Assembly: GCA_025454835.1 (NCBI GenBank)
Contig: JALONQ010000001.1
Location: forward strand, 62,001 to 126,000
DNA: 64,000 bases
Source of the DNA: Bacteroidota bacterium
Lineage (GTDB): Bacteria; Bacteroidota; Ignavibacteria; UBA10030
Direction of reading: 5' to 3'
Within the stretch, counting starts at the first letter, position 1; every line of letters begins with the position of its first letter. Shown here in pieces: positions 9,334-17,591 of the stretch. The notes beneath the pieces are model-generated. The model saw only the letters and a program-made list of their open reading frames with translations. It made no database searches and had not been told where the DNA came from. The translations under genes were made by a program, and so were the position numbers.

Positions 9334-10098
9334 GTGCTGTCCGTCGCCGTGATCACGTACAACGAAGAACGGAACATTGAACGCTGTCTTGCATCAGTGG
9401 TAGCTCTGGCGGACGACATCGTCGTTGTCGATTCAGGATCGACCGACCGCACGGTCGAACTGGCAACAGCGGCTGGGGCCCGAGTGCTCATGCACCGTTT
9501 CGAAGGCCATATCCAGCAGAAGAATCATGCGATCGAGCACTGCCGGCACGACTGGGTCTTGTCGCTCGATGCCGATGAGGCGCTCAGCGCGGAGCTCGCT
9601 GCGTCCATTCGAGCTGTCCTGACGGCACCGCGCCATGACGGCTACGCCATGAACCGCCTCACGCAGTATTGCGGTAGCTGGATCCGTCACGGGGGCTGGT
9701 ACCCGGATCGCAAGGTTCGGCTCTTCCGCCGGGGCAGAGGCGCCTGGGCCGGCGTGAATCCACACGACCGCTATGAACTGACCGATCGTCATGCCACCGT
9801 CGGCCGTTTGAGCGGCGACCTGTTGCACTACAGCTATGCTTCGATCAGCGATCACCTTCGTCAGATCGATTACTTCACCGGCATTACTGCGTCGGAACTG
9901 CATCGTTCCGGCAAGACCGCGCCGTTGTGGCGTATCGTGCTGGCTCCGCCGTTCCGCCTGTTCAGGGACTACATCCTCAAAGGCGGTTGGATGGATGGGT
10001 TCCACGGATTCGTGATAGCCATCCTCTCATCGACAGCCGTCTTGATCAAGTACGCGAAACTTCGCCACCTCCGTCGAGAGGGCCAACGCCATGGATGA
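9334..10098 (+). CDS. Family 2 glycosyltransferase, WaaE/KdtX-like LPS core transferase
   Basis: The 254-residue GT2 begins with GTG (MLSVAVITYNEERNIERCL). The nucleotide-sugar motifs VVDSGSTDRT and LSLDADEAL are intact. The C-terminal region (FRDYILKGGWMDGFHGF plus a hydrophobic helix) matches WaaE-type LPS-core beta-1,4-glucosyltransferases, which act at the inner membrane. It lies 4 nt after leuS and overlaps the next gene by 8 nt. The sugar transferred is inferred only from family resemblance. Confidence 0.86.
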   Translation: MLSVAVITYNEERNIERCLASVVALADDIVVVDSGSTDRTVELATAAGARVLMHRFEGHIQQKNHAIEHCRHDWVLSLDADEALSAELAASIRAVLTAPRHDGYAMNRLTQYCGSWIRHGGWYPDRKVRLFRRGRGAWAGVNPHDRYELTDRHATVGRLSGDLLHYSYASISDHLRQIDYFTGITASELHRSGKTAPLWRIVLAPPFRLFRDYILKGGWMDGFHGFVIAILSSTAVLIKYAKLRHLRREGQRHG

Positions 10099-10363
10099 CC
10101 AACGCCGACAAGCGCTCTTTGCAAGCCTCGTAATCTCCCTGCATGCGGCGGCGATGCAACATCTGGGGAAGGTGAAGGACCCTGCGACCGATACGGTCCG
10201 CCGGGACCTTGAGCAGGCCCAGATGGTGATCGATCTGCTCGACATGCTCACGGAGAACACCAAGAACAACCTCTCAGCGAACGAATCAACGTTCCTGTCC
10301 CGTACCGTCCAGGAACTCAAGCTCAACTACGTCGATGAGGTTGTAAAAGATCAGAAAGCGTGA
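10091..10363 (+). CDS. DUF1844 family protein
   Basis: The 90-residue protein is almost entirely helical (LFASLVISLHAAAMQHLGKV; DLEQAQMVIDLLDMLTENTK) and matches the small DUF1844 family, whose function is unknown. It overlaps the upstream GT2 by 8 nt and precedes nadK by 4 nt, so it is translated within the same operon. Confidence 0.85.
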   Translation: MDDQRRQALFASLVISLHAAAMQHLGKVKDPATDTVRRDLEQAQMVIDLLDMLTENTKNNLSANESTFLSRTVQELKLNYVDEVVKDQKA

Positions 10364-10367
10364 GACC

Positions 10368-11258
10368 ATGACCATCGGGATCGTCGGCAACATCGAGAAA
10401 GGGAACCTCCCTGGCGTGCTCCGAGCCCTTCTCAAGACGTTGGCGGAGCGGAAGATCCCTGCGGTGCTTCAGTCGGACCTGGCGAAGATCGTGAGGACGT
10501 CCGGCCGACGTCCGGGTTACGCGAACGTGAGCGTCGTCCGTGATGCAGAACTCGTCAGGCGCTCAGATGTGCTCATCTCGCTTGGAGGTGACGGCACAAT
10601 GCTACGGAGCGCCCGCCTCGTGGCCCCTCGCGAGATCCCGATGTTGGGGGTGAATCTGGGCAAGCTTGGCTTCCTGGCCGAGGTGTCCGTCGACGAGGTC
10701 GAGTCTGCGATCGACGACCTGTTGGAGGGGCGCACCCGCACCGAAGCACGGATGATGCTCCTCGCTCACGGGAAGGGCTTGAAGCGTGGATACAGCGCGT
10801 TGAATGATATCGTCGTGAATATGCCCGGCATGGCTCGCGTCGTACACGTTGAGACGTTCGTCGACGGAGAATACGTCGCAACGTTCACGGGCGACGGCAT
10901 CATGGTCTCAACGCCGACCGGTTCCACGGGGTACGCGTTGTCGAACGGGGGCCCCATCATCACGCCCGACCAGTCGGTGATGATGATCAGTCCGATCTGT
11001 CCTCACAATCTGACCGCACGCCCCATCGTGGTGCCCGACAACGTCACGGTCGACCTGCGCGTGGCCCACGCACCTGGACGCATCCACGTGACCGCTGACG
11101 GACAACCGGCGACCTCCATGCGCGGTCCCATGCGAGTGCAGATCAAGAAAGCGCCGCATCGTACGATCCTTATCCGACGGAGCGGGAGGGACTACTTCGA
11201 TGTGCTGCGGAACAAGCTTGGGTGGGGAAAGGACCTGCGGACCGAGCCGGCCAGCTGA
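10368..11258 (+). CDS. nadK: NAD kinase
   Basis: The 296-residue protein phosphorylates NAD to NADP. The family signature LISLGGDGTMLRSAR, the following GVNLGKLGFLAEV and the NAD-binding PTGSTGYALSNGGP loop are all present. Length is typical of the soluble bacterial enzyme. It is the last gene of the leuS unit and converges with the cytochrome-like gene with only 4 nt between stops. Confidence 0.97.
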   Translation: MTIGIVGNIEKGNLPGVLRALLKTLAERKIPAVLQSDLAKIVRTSGRRPGYANVSVVRDAELVRRSDVLISLGGDGTMLRSARLVAPREIPMLGVNLGKLGFLAEVSVDEVESAIDDLLEGRTRTEARMMLLAHGKGLKRGYSALNDIVVNMPGMARVVHVETFVDGEYVATFTGDGIMVSTPTGSTGYALSNGGPIITPDQSVMMISPICPHNLTARPIVVPDNVTVDLRVAHAPGRIHVTADGQPATSMRGPMRVQIKKAPHRTILIRRSGRDYFDVLRNKLGWGKDLRTEPAS

Positions 11259-11262
11259 CACC

Positions 11263-11721
11263 TTAGTTGTTGATCGCCCCCTCGTCGATCCATCGACGGA
11301 TCCCCGCGATCTGGTTCTCGTTCAACGGCCTCAGACGCAAGGGCATGCGCTCACCCACGCTCCCCGTCAAGCGAAGCACCAGCAAGCTGTTCGGACCGTC
11401 TCCCGAAAGCACGAGACGCGGCCGGTGGTCGACAAGCGCCCGATACGACGGGGCCTCGAGATTCAGGTCTGCGGCGGGTGCGCTGCCCCCATGGCATTGC
11501 GAGGATGCGCACGACTGTTGAAAAAGGGCGTCCACGTGCTGAGAGAAGCTGACGGCCGAATCGGGGAAGACCACATTGGAGGGCTGAAGCCCGATCAGCT
11601 CATCCTCGCACGAGGCGCAGATGATGCCCGAGACGCCGATGGCAAACACGAGCACGAGCGGAAGGTATCGGCGGAGGTTCTGACGTAGCTCCGGGGAGGT
11701 TGCCGGCGGTGATTGTTTCAT
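11263..11721 (-). CDS. Small cytochrome-c-like membrane or lipoprotein (CX4CH)
   Basis: The 152-residue protein has an N-terminal hydrophobic stretch ending in cysteines (VSGIICASCEDE), consistent with a lipoprotein or membrane anchor. A QQSCASSQCHGG motif follows: CX4CH rather than the usual CXXCH, as seen in some planctomycete/Bacteroidota cytochrome-c domains. A methionine near the end (GERMPLRLRPL) could be the distal haem ligand. It is a stand-alone gene diverging from tRNA-Ala. Redox partner unknown; haem binding is inference. Confidence 0.72.
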   Translation of the reverse strand: MKQSPPATSPELRQNLRRYLPLVLVFAIGVSGIICASCEDELIGLQPSNVVFPDSAVSFSQHVDALFQQSCASSQCHGGSAPAADLNLEAPSYRALVDHRPRLVLSGDGPNSLLVLRLTGSVGERMPLRLRPLNENQIAGIRRWIDEGAINN

Positions 11722-11725
11722 ACGA

Positions 11726-11755
11726 GAGTATACGGAGGAGAGTCCGGCGAATCAA
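11726..11755 (-). promoter_or_regulatory. Putative Bacteroidota-type promoter for the cytochrome-like gene
   Basis: On the minus strand TTG starts at 11755 and TATACTC at 11732, a 23-nt distance. The ATG lies only 11 nt beyond the first T of the downstream box, so the mRNA would be leaderless or nearly so. Confidence 0.55.
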
Positions 11756-11759
11756 TCCG

Positions 11760-11789
11760 TTGACTTTCGGCGCTATCCTCGCTATCTTG
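11760..11789 (+). promoter_or_regulatory. Putative Bacteroidota-type promoter for tRNA-Ala
   Basis: TTG at 11760 and TATCTTG at 11783 (23-nt spacing) match the TTG/TANNTTTG consensus closely. The tRNA starts 16 nt after the first T of the downstream box. It sits back to back with the minus-strand promoter at 11726-11755. Confidence 0.65.
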
Positions 11790-11798
11790 TGCAGGAGC

Positions 11799-11875
11799 GG
11801 GCCGTTAGCTCAGCATGGGAGAGCGCCACAATGGCATTGTGGAGGTCACCGGTTCGATCCCGGTACGGTCCACCA
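11799..11875 (+). tRNA. tRNA-Ala (anticodon GGC)
   Basis: The acceptor GGGCCGT/ACGGTCC contains the G3:U70 pair that defines alanine tRNAs. The anticodon stem CCACA/TGTGG encloses ATGGCAT, giving anticodon GGC (codon GCC). CCA is encoded at the 3' end, unlike in tRNA-Arg. Confidence 0.97.
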
Positions 11876-11889
11876 GCGATTCGACCACG

Positions 11890-11918
11890 AAAGGACAATC
11901 CTCGGATTGTCCTTTTTT
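11890..11918 (+). terminator. Intrinsic terminator after tRNA-Ala
   Basis: AAAGGACAATC and GATTGTCCTTT form an 11-bp stem around loop ctcg and run into six T. It ends 17 nt before the ATG of the DUF971 gene, so that gene depends on read-through or an unseen promoter. Confidence 0.9.
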
Positions 11919-11935
11919 GATTTCGACGGAGCCAT

Positions 11936-12253
11936 ATGATCGTCATCCATCTCAGCTTGGCCGATTCCGAGACCGTCCTCATCAAGTGGGACGACGGACA
12001 CGAGAGCCGGATCCCGCTACGGACCCTCCGCGACGCATGCCCATGCGCTGGCTGCAAGGGAGAGACGGTCCTCCTGCACTCGTATGCGCCCGTCGACCAT
12101 CCAACAGCCCCGGGTGCGTATACACTCTCAGGTGCGCATCCGGTCGGCTCATATGCCTTGCAGCTTCGGTGGGGCGACGGCCACGAAACCGGCATCTATA
12201 CCTGGGACCACCTGCGATCGGTTTGTCCCTGTGCGGATTGCCAACGCCGCTGA
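11936..12253 (+). CDS. DUF971 (GBBH-like N-terminal domain) protein
   Basis: The 105-residue protein has two copies of the DUF971 core: WDDGHESRIPLRTLRDACPCAGC and a weaker WGDGHETGIYTWDHLRSVCPCADC. CPCxxC clusters suggest zinc or iron-sulfur binding. The domain is found alone, fused to Mrp/ApbC-type proteins, or at the N-terminus of gamma-butyrobetaine hydroxylase; its biochemical role is unsettled. ATG follows an ACGGAG ribosome site. The msbA promoter starts right at its stop codon. Confidence 0.88.
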   Translation: MIVIHLSLADSETVLIKWDDGHESRIPLRTLRDACPCAGCKGETVLLHSYAPVDHPTAPGAYTLSGAHPVGSYALQLRWGDGHETGIYTWDHLRSVCPCADCQRR

Positions 12254-12283
12254 TTGCACTTCCGCGCAATTTCGGCTACGTTG
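12254..12283 (+). promoter_or_regulatory. Putative Bacteroidota-type promoter for the msbA/LPS operon
   Basis: TTG at 12254 and TACGTTG at 12277 show the exact 23-nt distance. The msbA ATG (12291) is 14 nt after the first T of the downstream box. No Shine-Dalgarno sequence is visible, consistent with leaderless initiation. Confidence 0.55.
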
Positions 12284-12290
12284 AGCCCGC

Positions 12291-14123
12291 ATGAGCCCCT
12301 CGGCCACCTTTCTTCGGCTGCTCCGCACCTTTCTGCAGTACCGCTGGCGGATCTTCGGCGGCCTCGTGGCCGTTGCCATGATGAGCCTTGCCGAGGCCGC
12401 CAACGCCTTCCTGATCGCCCGCCTGTTCGACGTCCTTCAGACCATCAGCACCCAGGTACGGGCCGGTCAAGAGATCTTCGTGCAGATCCCGTTCCAGGCG
12501 TTGGATCGGATGATCGCCTCCTTCGAGGTCCGTGGACAGGAGGGGAGTTTCCGAATGATCTTCGCCTTCGCCGCCGCTGTGCTGGGCATCATCCTCGTGA
12601 AGGCCGTCTTCGTGTACGTCCGCGAAATGTTGATGAGCAGCGTTCAGCAGAAGCTGCTCCGCCGGATCCGCGTCGAACTGTTCGACACGGTGGTGGCCCT
12701 GCCCGTGCGGTATTTCGACGCGCATCGGACGGGCCATATCATGTCGCGCATCACCAACGATGTGAACAACCTCGAGCAGTCGCTGTATCTGATGGTCGAG
12801 ATCGCCCAGAACATCGTCTATGCGCTGATCTTCGCGTCGGCCTTGTTCTTCGCCAGCTGGGAGCTGACGCTCGTGACCATCGCCATCTTTACACTCTCCG
12901 GGTTCATCTCGCGCAGCTTCGGAGAACGGATCCGGCGTTTCAGCCGTGAATTGACCAATACGCTGGCTGAGATCTCGTCCTTCCTGCAAGAAAAGATCTC
13001 CGCCGTGCGCGTCGTGAAGTCGTTCACGCGGGAGGAGCACGAGCGCGCTGCGTTCCGCACGAGGGTGGATTCGAACTATCACTTCTCGATGAAGATCGTC
13101 CGGACCATCGCCCTCCTCAGCCCGACCAACGAGGTTTTCAATACGGCCGCAGCATCATTGTTGGTCGTGTTCGCCGGCTACTTGTTCATTCAGGGCACGA
13201 TGACGATCGAGACCATGATCTTCTTCCTGATCCTGATGGTCAACCTTGCCAAACCCGTCAAGGCCCTGGGCGAGAGCATCGCGCGCATCCAGAAGACCCT
13301 TGTCTCGGCTGGGTTCATCTTCGAGGTGATCGACCAGGAGCGCGAAGCGGATGGCGCGACCGCCGATGCGTCGGTCGTGAAGCAGGGGGATGTCGAGTTC
13401 CGGAACGTGACGTTTGCCTATCAGGAAGGCGTCTTCGCGCTGCAGAACGTCTCCTTCAAGGTCCGGCGCGGTGAGAAGATCGCGCTGGTGGGTCCATCTG
13501 GGGCGGGGAAGAGCACGATCATCAACCTCGTTCCCCGGTTCTACGCCGCGACGAGCGGCGCCGTTCTCGTGGACGGCATCGACGTGTCGTCGTTGTCGCT
13601 GAAGGCGTTGCGTGGCTCCATCGCCGTCGTGCCGCAGGACACGATCCTGTTCAGCGGGACGGTCCTGGAGAATATCCGGTACGGCCGCCTTGACGCGACC
13701 GACCAAGAGGTCGAGGCCGCGGCCGGGGCGGCGAATGTCGATCAGTTCGTGCGCCAACTGGACAAGGGCTATGCGACCGAGGTCGGTGAGCGCGGAGCCC
13801 AACTCTCCGGCGGGCAGCGTCAACGCATCGCGATCGCGCGGGCGATCCTCCGGGACCCCCGTATCCTGCTGCTCGACGAGGCAACCTCAGCCCTCGACAG
13901 TGAATCCGAGCTAATGGTCCAGGAGGCCCTGGATCGTTTGATGGAAGGCCGCACCTCGTTCATCATCGCGCATCGGCTGTCGACCGTCCGCCATTGCGAC
14001 CGCATCTTCGTCCTGGACGGCGGACAGATCGTCGAGTCGGGAACGCACGCACAGCTCCTCCGGCGATCGAAGGGTGTCTACCGGCGCCTGCATGCGCTGC
14101 AATTCTCGGAGGGTTCGGCGTGA
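12291..14123 (+). CDS. msbA: MsbA-type lipid A/LPS exporter, ABC transmembrane-ATPase half-transporter
   Basis: The 610-residue protein has an N-terminal ABC exporter membrane domain (about six helices, residues 15-330) and a nucleotide-binding domain with Walker A GPSGAGKST, signature LSGGQRQRIAIAR and Walker B ILLLDEATSALD. Half-transporters of this size act as dimers. The following GT9, GT9 and O-antigen-ligase genes support flipping of lipid A-core across the inner membrane. A drug exporter of the same fold cannot be excluded from sequence alone. Confidence 0.85.
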   Translation: MSPSATFLRLLRTFLQYRWRIFGGLVAVAMMSLAEAANAFLIARLFDVLQTISTQVRAGQEIFVQIPFQALDRMIASFEVRGQEGSFRMIFAFAAAVLGIILVKAVFVYVREMLMSSVQQKLLRRIRVELFDTVVALPVRYFDAHRTGHIMSRITNDVNNLEQSLYLMVEIAQNIVYALIFASALFFASWELTLVTIAIFTLSGFISRSFGERIRRFSRELTNTLAEISSFLQEKISAVRVVKSFTREEHERAAFRTRVDSNYHFSMKIVRTIALLSPTNEVFNTAAASLLVVFAGYLFIQGTMTIETMIFFLILMVNLAKPVKALGESIARIQKTLVSAGFIFEVIDQEREADGATADASVVKQGDVEFRNVTFAYQEGVFALQNVSFKVRRGEKIALVGPSGAGKSTIINLVPRFYAATSGAVLVDGIDVSSLSLKALRGSIAVVPQDTILFSGTVLENIRYGRLDATDQEVEAAAGAANVDQFVRQLDKGYATEVGERGAQLSGGQRQRIAIARAILRDPRILLLDEATSALDSESELMVQEALDRLMEGRTSFIIAHRLSTVRHCDRIFVLDGGQIVESGTHAQLLRRSKGVYRRLHALQFSEGSA

Positions 14124-15256
14124 GGCCCGGGCCGAACGACCCGTGGTTGAAGCGCTCAGAACTGTGGGTCCGCCGTCGTGTCGTCCGTATCTTCGGCGCG
14201 CTGGTGCATCGCCGGTCGGCGCCGCCACCGCCCCACGAACTGTCGGCGGCACGCGTCCTCCTCATCCGGCAGGACCGCATCGGTGATGTTCTCGTTTCCA
14301 CACCGCTTATCACTGCGCTTCGCCGGGCTCATCCGGCGATGGTGATCGACATCTTGTTGAGCACGAACAACGTCGCAGCCCTGCCCGGCTTGCCCGGGAT
14401 CGGCCGGGCATGGATATACGAGCGCACGTTCCTTTCGATGGTCCGGGTGCTGCGTGAGATCCGTCGGCAATGTTACGATGTGGCTGTCGACCTCATGGAC
14501 AATCCGAGCGCGACGTCGACAGCATTCTGCGTCCTCTCCGGGGCCCGCTGGACCGTCGGACTTGAGAAGGAGAACGATTACAGCTACGATGTGCGCGTTC
14601 CACTGCGCTCTCGTCGGGACCACCACATCATCGAGCGCTTGTCCCCCTTGGCTGAGGTGTTCGGCGTGCCGTCTTCCGCCGCCGAAATGCCCGTTCAGTA
14701 CGAACCACGGGGCACCTCACGAGCGTTCGCCGCGTCGGTCTACCGAGAGCTCGGTATCACCGACAGATGCAAGATCGCGCTGAACATCTCGGCTGGAAGC
14801 GAACGCCGATTCTGGGGGACCGAACGCTACCGGTCGATCATCCGACACCTCGTCGCGGCACATCCCGCAGCCGCCGTCCTGGTTTTGTGCAAACCCGGTG
14901 ATGAACTCCGCGCGAAGGAGGTCTCACAAGGGATCGATGGCATGTATTCCGTTCCTTCAAGTCCATCCTTCGACGGTTTTGCCGCCCTCGTGGCCCATCT
15001 GGATGCGCTCATCACGCCCGATACGTCGGTCGTCCACCTTGCGTCCGCTTTCGGTGTACCGTCGGTCGTCATGTATATCCAGTCCAACCCGGATCTTAGG
15101 ATCTGGGAACCGTACCGCACACCACATGTGTCGGTCGTGACCGATCGTGACGACCTTGCCACGATCTCGACCGAAGCCGTTCGAGACGCCTGGTCAGAGC
15201 TTATCGAGCGTCAGCCGCTCTCCCAACCGCGTTCGCGCTCCTTGGTGGAGCCGTGA
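14120..15256 (+). CDS. Glycosyltransferase family 9 (heptosyltransferase-like)
   Basis: I start this gene at GTG 14120, which overlaps the msbA stop (GTGA) and has GGAGGG upstream; the track start at 13994 lies inside msbA. The 378-residue protein contains the GT9 N-terminal motif VLLIRQDRIGDVLVSTPLI, a nucleotide-binding region LNISAGSERRFWG and the ITPDTSVVHLASAFGVPSV signature. It is probably an LPS core glycosyltransferase. The sugar is unknown. Confidence 0.9.
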   Translation: MRPGPNDPWLKRSELWVRRRVVRIFGALVHRRSAPPPPHELSAARVLLIRQDRIGDVLVSTPLITALRRAHPAMVIDILLSTNNVAALPGLPGIGRAWIYERTFLSMVRVLREIRRQCYDVAVDLMDNPSATSTAFCVLSGARWTVGLEKENDYSYDVRVPLRSRRDHHIIERLSPLAEVFGVPSSAAEMPVQYEPRGTSRAFAASVYRELGITDRCKIALNISAGSERRFWGTERYRSIIRHLVAAHPAAAVLVLCKPGDELRAKEVSQGIDGMYSVPSSPSFDGFAALVAHLDALITPDTSVVHLASAFGVPSVVMYIQSNPDLRIWEPYRTPHVSVVTDRDDLATISTEAVRDAWSELIERQPLSQPRSRSLVEP

Positions 15257-16353
15257 ACGATCCGATCAAGCGGGTCGAACGCGCCTTCCGGCATGCCATC
15301 GTCTATCCGTCGCTGCGCGCGATCTTCAGGAACCGGGCGGTCGACCTTCCGATCGACCTCGGGAGCATCCGTCGATTGCTCCTGCTGCGCACTGACCGGC
15401 TCGGCGACATGGTTGTCACATCGTCGATCATCCGGCGCATCCGGGATCGAGCTCCCGGTGTCGACATGGGAATGGTCGTCAGTCACAAGAACGTGGCGGC
15501 GGCCGAGCTGGTCGACGGGATCGACCGACTGCATGTCATTGGACGCTCGACGAGTGAGACCCTGCGAGCCCTGCGGGATGCGCGGCGGCACGGGTATGAC
15601 GTCGTGCTGAACCTCGTCTTCAATCGGACGACGCTGGGCGGAGTGCTGGCGAATGTCATTGCGCCTCACGGCGTCAAAGTGGGGCAAGGAGCGGAGAAGT
15701 ATCGCTTCTATTTCAACGCGATGGTGACGTTGGAGCGCGCGACCAAACACATGTCCGAGATCCTCGAGTCCTTCGGGGTTCAGACGTTCGGCCCCGAATT
15801 CGGGGGAACGGAACTTCCGTACGCCCTTCACGACAACCGTGCCGCTGCTCGGCGGATCGAGGACCGACTTTCGTCGCTGGCGGGACGTCCCGTGCTCGTC
15901 AATCTCTCGGCCGGGGAACCGCACCGGGCGCCGCACCCTGCACAGATGATCGAGCTGATCCGCGCCATCCTGGTGAGACTCCCCGACCCCATCCTCGTCA
16001 GCTCTGCGCCCGGCGAAGAAGGCATCCGGAAGATGGTCGTCGAATGTGTGGCGGATCCGAGGGTTGCGCCATTCCCAGCGAAGGGGAGGGCCAGTTTTGC
16101 GGAGATGGTCGCCCTCGTCCGACGCTGCCGCATGCTCGTCACTCCAGATACGTCGTTGATCCACGTTGCAGACGCTACGTCGACCCCCTTGTTGGGTTTT
16201 TTCTCCACGGCGTATTCACTGGCTGAATGGGGTCCCCGCCATACGCTCGCTGAGGTTGTGCTGTCTGAAGGGGACCGGCCACTCTCGGAAATGCCGGTGG
16301 CCCGAATGGCCGCCGGCCTGGAGTGCTTGTTGGCCAGGATGGGAGCGTCATGA
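15253..16353 (+). CDS. Glycosyltransferase family 9 (heptosyltransferase-like)
   Basis: The 366-residue protein starts with GTG overlapping the previous stop (GTGA). Motifs are LLLLRTDRLGDMVVTSSII, LVNLSAGEPHRAPHP and VTPDTSLIHVADATSTPLLG, all in GT9 positions. It is a diverged paralogue of its upstream neighbour; the pair may add consecutive core sugars. It overlaps the ligase gene by 4 nt. Confidence 0.9.
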   Translation: MNDPIKRVERAFRHAIVYPSLRAIFRNRAVDLPIDLGSIRRLLLLRTDRLGDMVVTSSIIRRIRDRAPGVDMGMVVSHKNVAAAELVDGIDRLHVIGRSTSETLRALRDARRHGYDVVLNLVFNRTTLGGVLANVIAPHGVKVGQGAEKYRFYFNAMVTLERATKHMSEILESFGVQTFGPEFGGTELPYALHDNRAAARRIEDRLSSLAGRPVLVNLSAGEPHRAPHPAQMIELIRAILVRLPDPILVSSAPGEEGIRKMVVECVADPRVAPFPAKGRASFAEMVALVRRCRMLVTPDTSLIHVADATSTPLLGFFSTAYSLAEWGPRHTLAEVVLSEGDRPLSEMPVARMAAGLECLLARMGAS

Positions 16354-17591
16354 ATACCGCCCCGGCAAACCAACAGGGGGAATCGTGGCGCAAATGGACG
16401 GTCGCCTGCCTGACCGCCTCTGCAACCTCGTTGCCGTTCTCGCATGTGCCGGCTCAAATAGCTCTGGCGATGGCCTTCATCGGCTGGATAGGCTGGTCGA
16501 TCGTTTCTCGCAGAGCGCACTTTGAACGCGATCCCTTCTTGTGGGCGGCCGCAGTCTACTGGGCTTGGAATGGCCTTGCGTCCGCACTCTCAATTCGGCC
16601 TGGTCACAGTCTCGGCGCCCTCGTCGACAATGAATGGCCTGCCTTGCTCGGGTTATTGGTGTGGTGGTCCATCCGGTCGACGCAGGAGATCGAACGTCTC
16701 GTGAAGTTCTATGTCGGCGCTGCCGGCGTGGCGTTCGCCTACGGGATCGTTCAAACCTTCACCGGCGTGGAATGGATCAAGGGAGCCCCTCTCCATCAGG
16801 CTCTCGGGGGATTCTATCGAGCGGTGGGTTTCTCCGGATTCTATCTGACGTTCGCAGGGTTTGCGATGTCGGTCTTCTACTTGGCGGCGGCGTATTCCAT
16901 GCAGAAGCCGTCGGAACACAGTCGGTGGATCGTGCCACTGCTGGCGCTCGGCGCAATCCTCGGGACTTTTGCCAGGAGCGTCTGGCTCTCGATGGCCCTC
17001 CTGGTGCCCCTCACTGCCATCGTTGCCACGACGGGGCGAAAACGATTCTGGGCCCTGGGCGTTGCCGCCATCATTGCGTTGACGGTTCTGACCGTCGAGC
17101 CACTTCGGGAACGGGCCGTATCGATCTTCGACCTGACACAACACGAGACTAGGCTGAATCTCTGGAAGACCTCCATTGCCATCGCCCAGGATCACCCCTG
17201 GATCGGCATCGGACAGGACAATTTCACCAGCGTTTTCGAGGAGTACCGCGTTCCGGGGTTCTACGACACCTTCGTCCATCCCCACAACGACTACCTCTCA
17301 ACGCTTGTACATGGCGGAATTCCTGCCCTGATGGCCTTTCTTGCCATGTGGGCACTGGTTCTGTGCAAAGGCTGGAACACTTGGAAGAAAGGGCGGGAGG
17401 GGGTGGAAACGTGGTTGGGACTTGGAGGTACGGTTGCTGTGGCGAGCTTCCTGCTATCGTCCCTGTTCCAGAACTACTACGGAACCTTCGTCAACTGTTT
17501 CAATTGGTGGCTAGTAACTGGCGTTGTTCTAACGTCTTATAGCCTTGCAACGCAACTCAGTTCGATGCGTACAGCAAGTCCTACCGAATGA
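16350..17591 (+). CDS. O-antigen ligase/polymerase-like (WaaL/Wzy_C) membrane protein
   Basis: ATG 16350 overlaps the previous stop (ATGA), giving 413 residues; the track's 16323 start is further upstream inside the GT9 gene. About ten hydrophobic segments are visible. A large loop contains the Wzy_C-type region LNLWKTSIAIAQDHPWIGIG and FVHPHNDYLSTLVHGG, whose histidine motif is characteristic of O-antigen ligases. Position at the end of the msbA-GT9-GT9 operon fits ligation of O-antigen to lipid A-core at the periplasmic face. The 3' end overlaps the convergent GT2 gene by 11 bp. Confidence 0.87.
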   Translation: MNTAPANQQGESWRKWTVACLTASATSLPFSHVPAQIALAMAFIGWIGWSIVSRRAHFERDPFLWAAAVYWAWNGLASALSIRPGHSLGALVDNEWPALLGLLVWWSIRSTQEIERLVKFYVGAAGVAFAYGIVQTFTGVEWIKGAPLHQALGGFYRAVGFSGFYLTFAGFAMSVFYLAAAYSMQKPSEHSRWIVPLLALGAILGTFARSVWLSMALLVPLTAIVATTGRKRFWALGVAAIIALTVLTVEPLRERAVSIFDLTQHETRLNLWKTSIAIAQDHPWIGIGQDNFTSVFEEYRVPGFYDTFVHPHNDYLSTLVHGGIPALMAFLAMWALVLCKGWNTWKKGREGVETWLGLGGTVAVASFLLSSLFQNYYGTFVNCFNWWLVTGVVLTSYSLATQLSSMRTASPTE

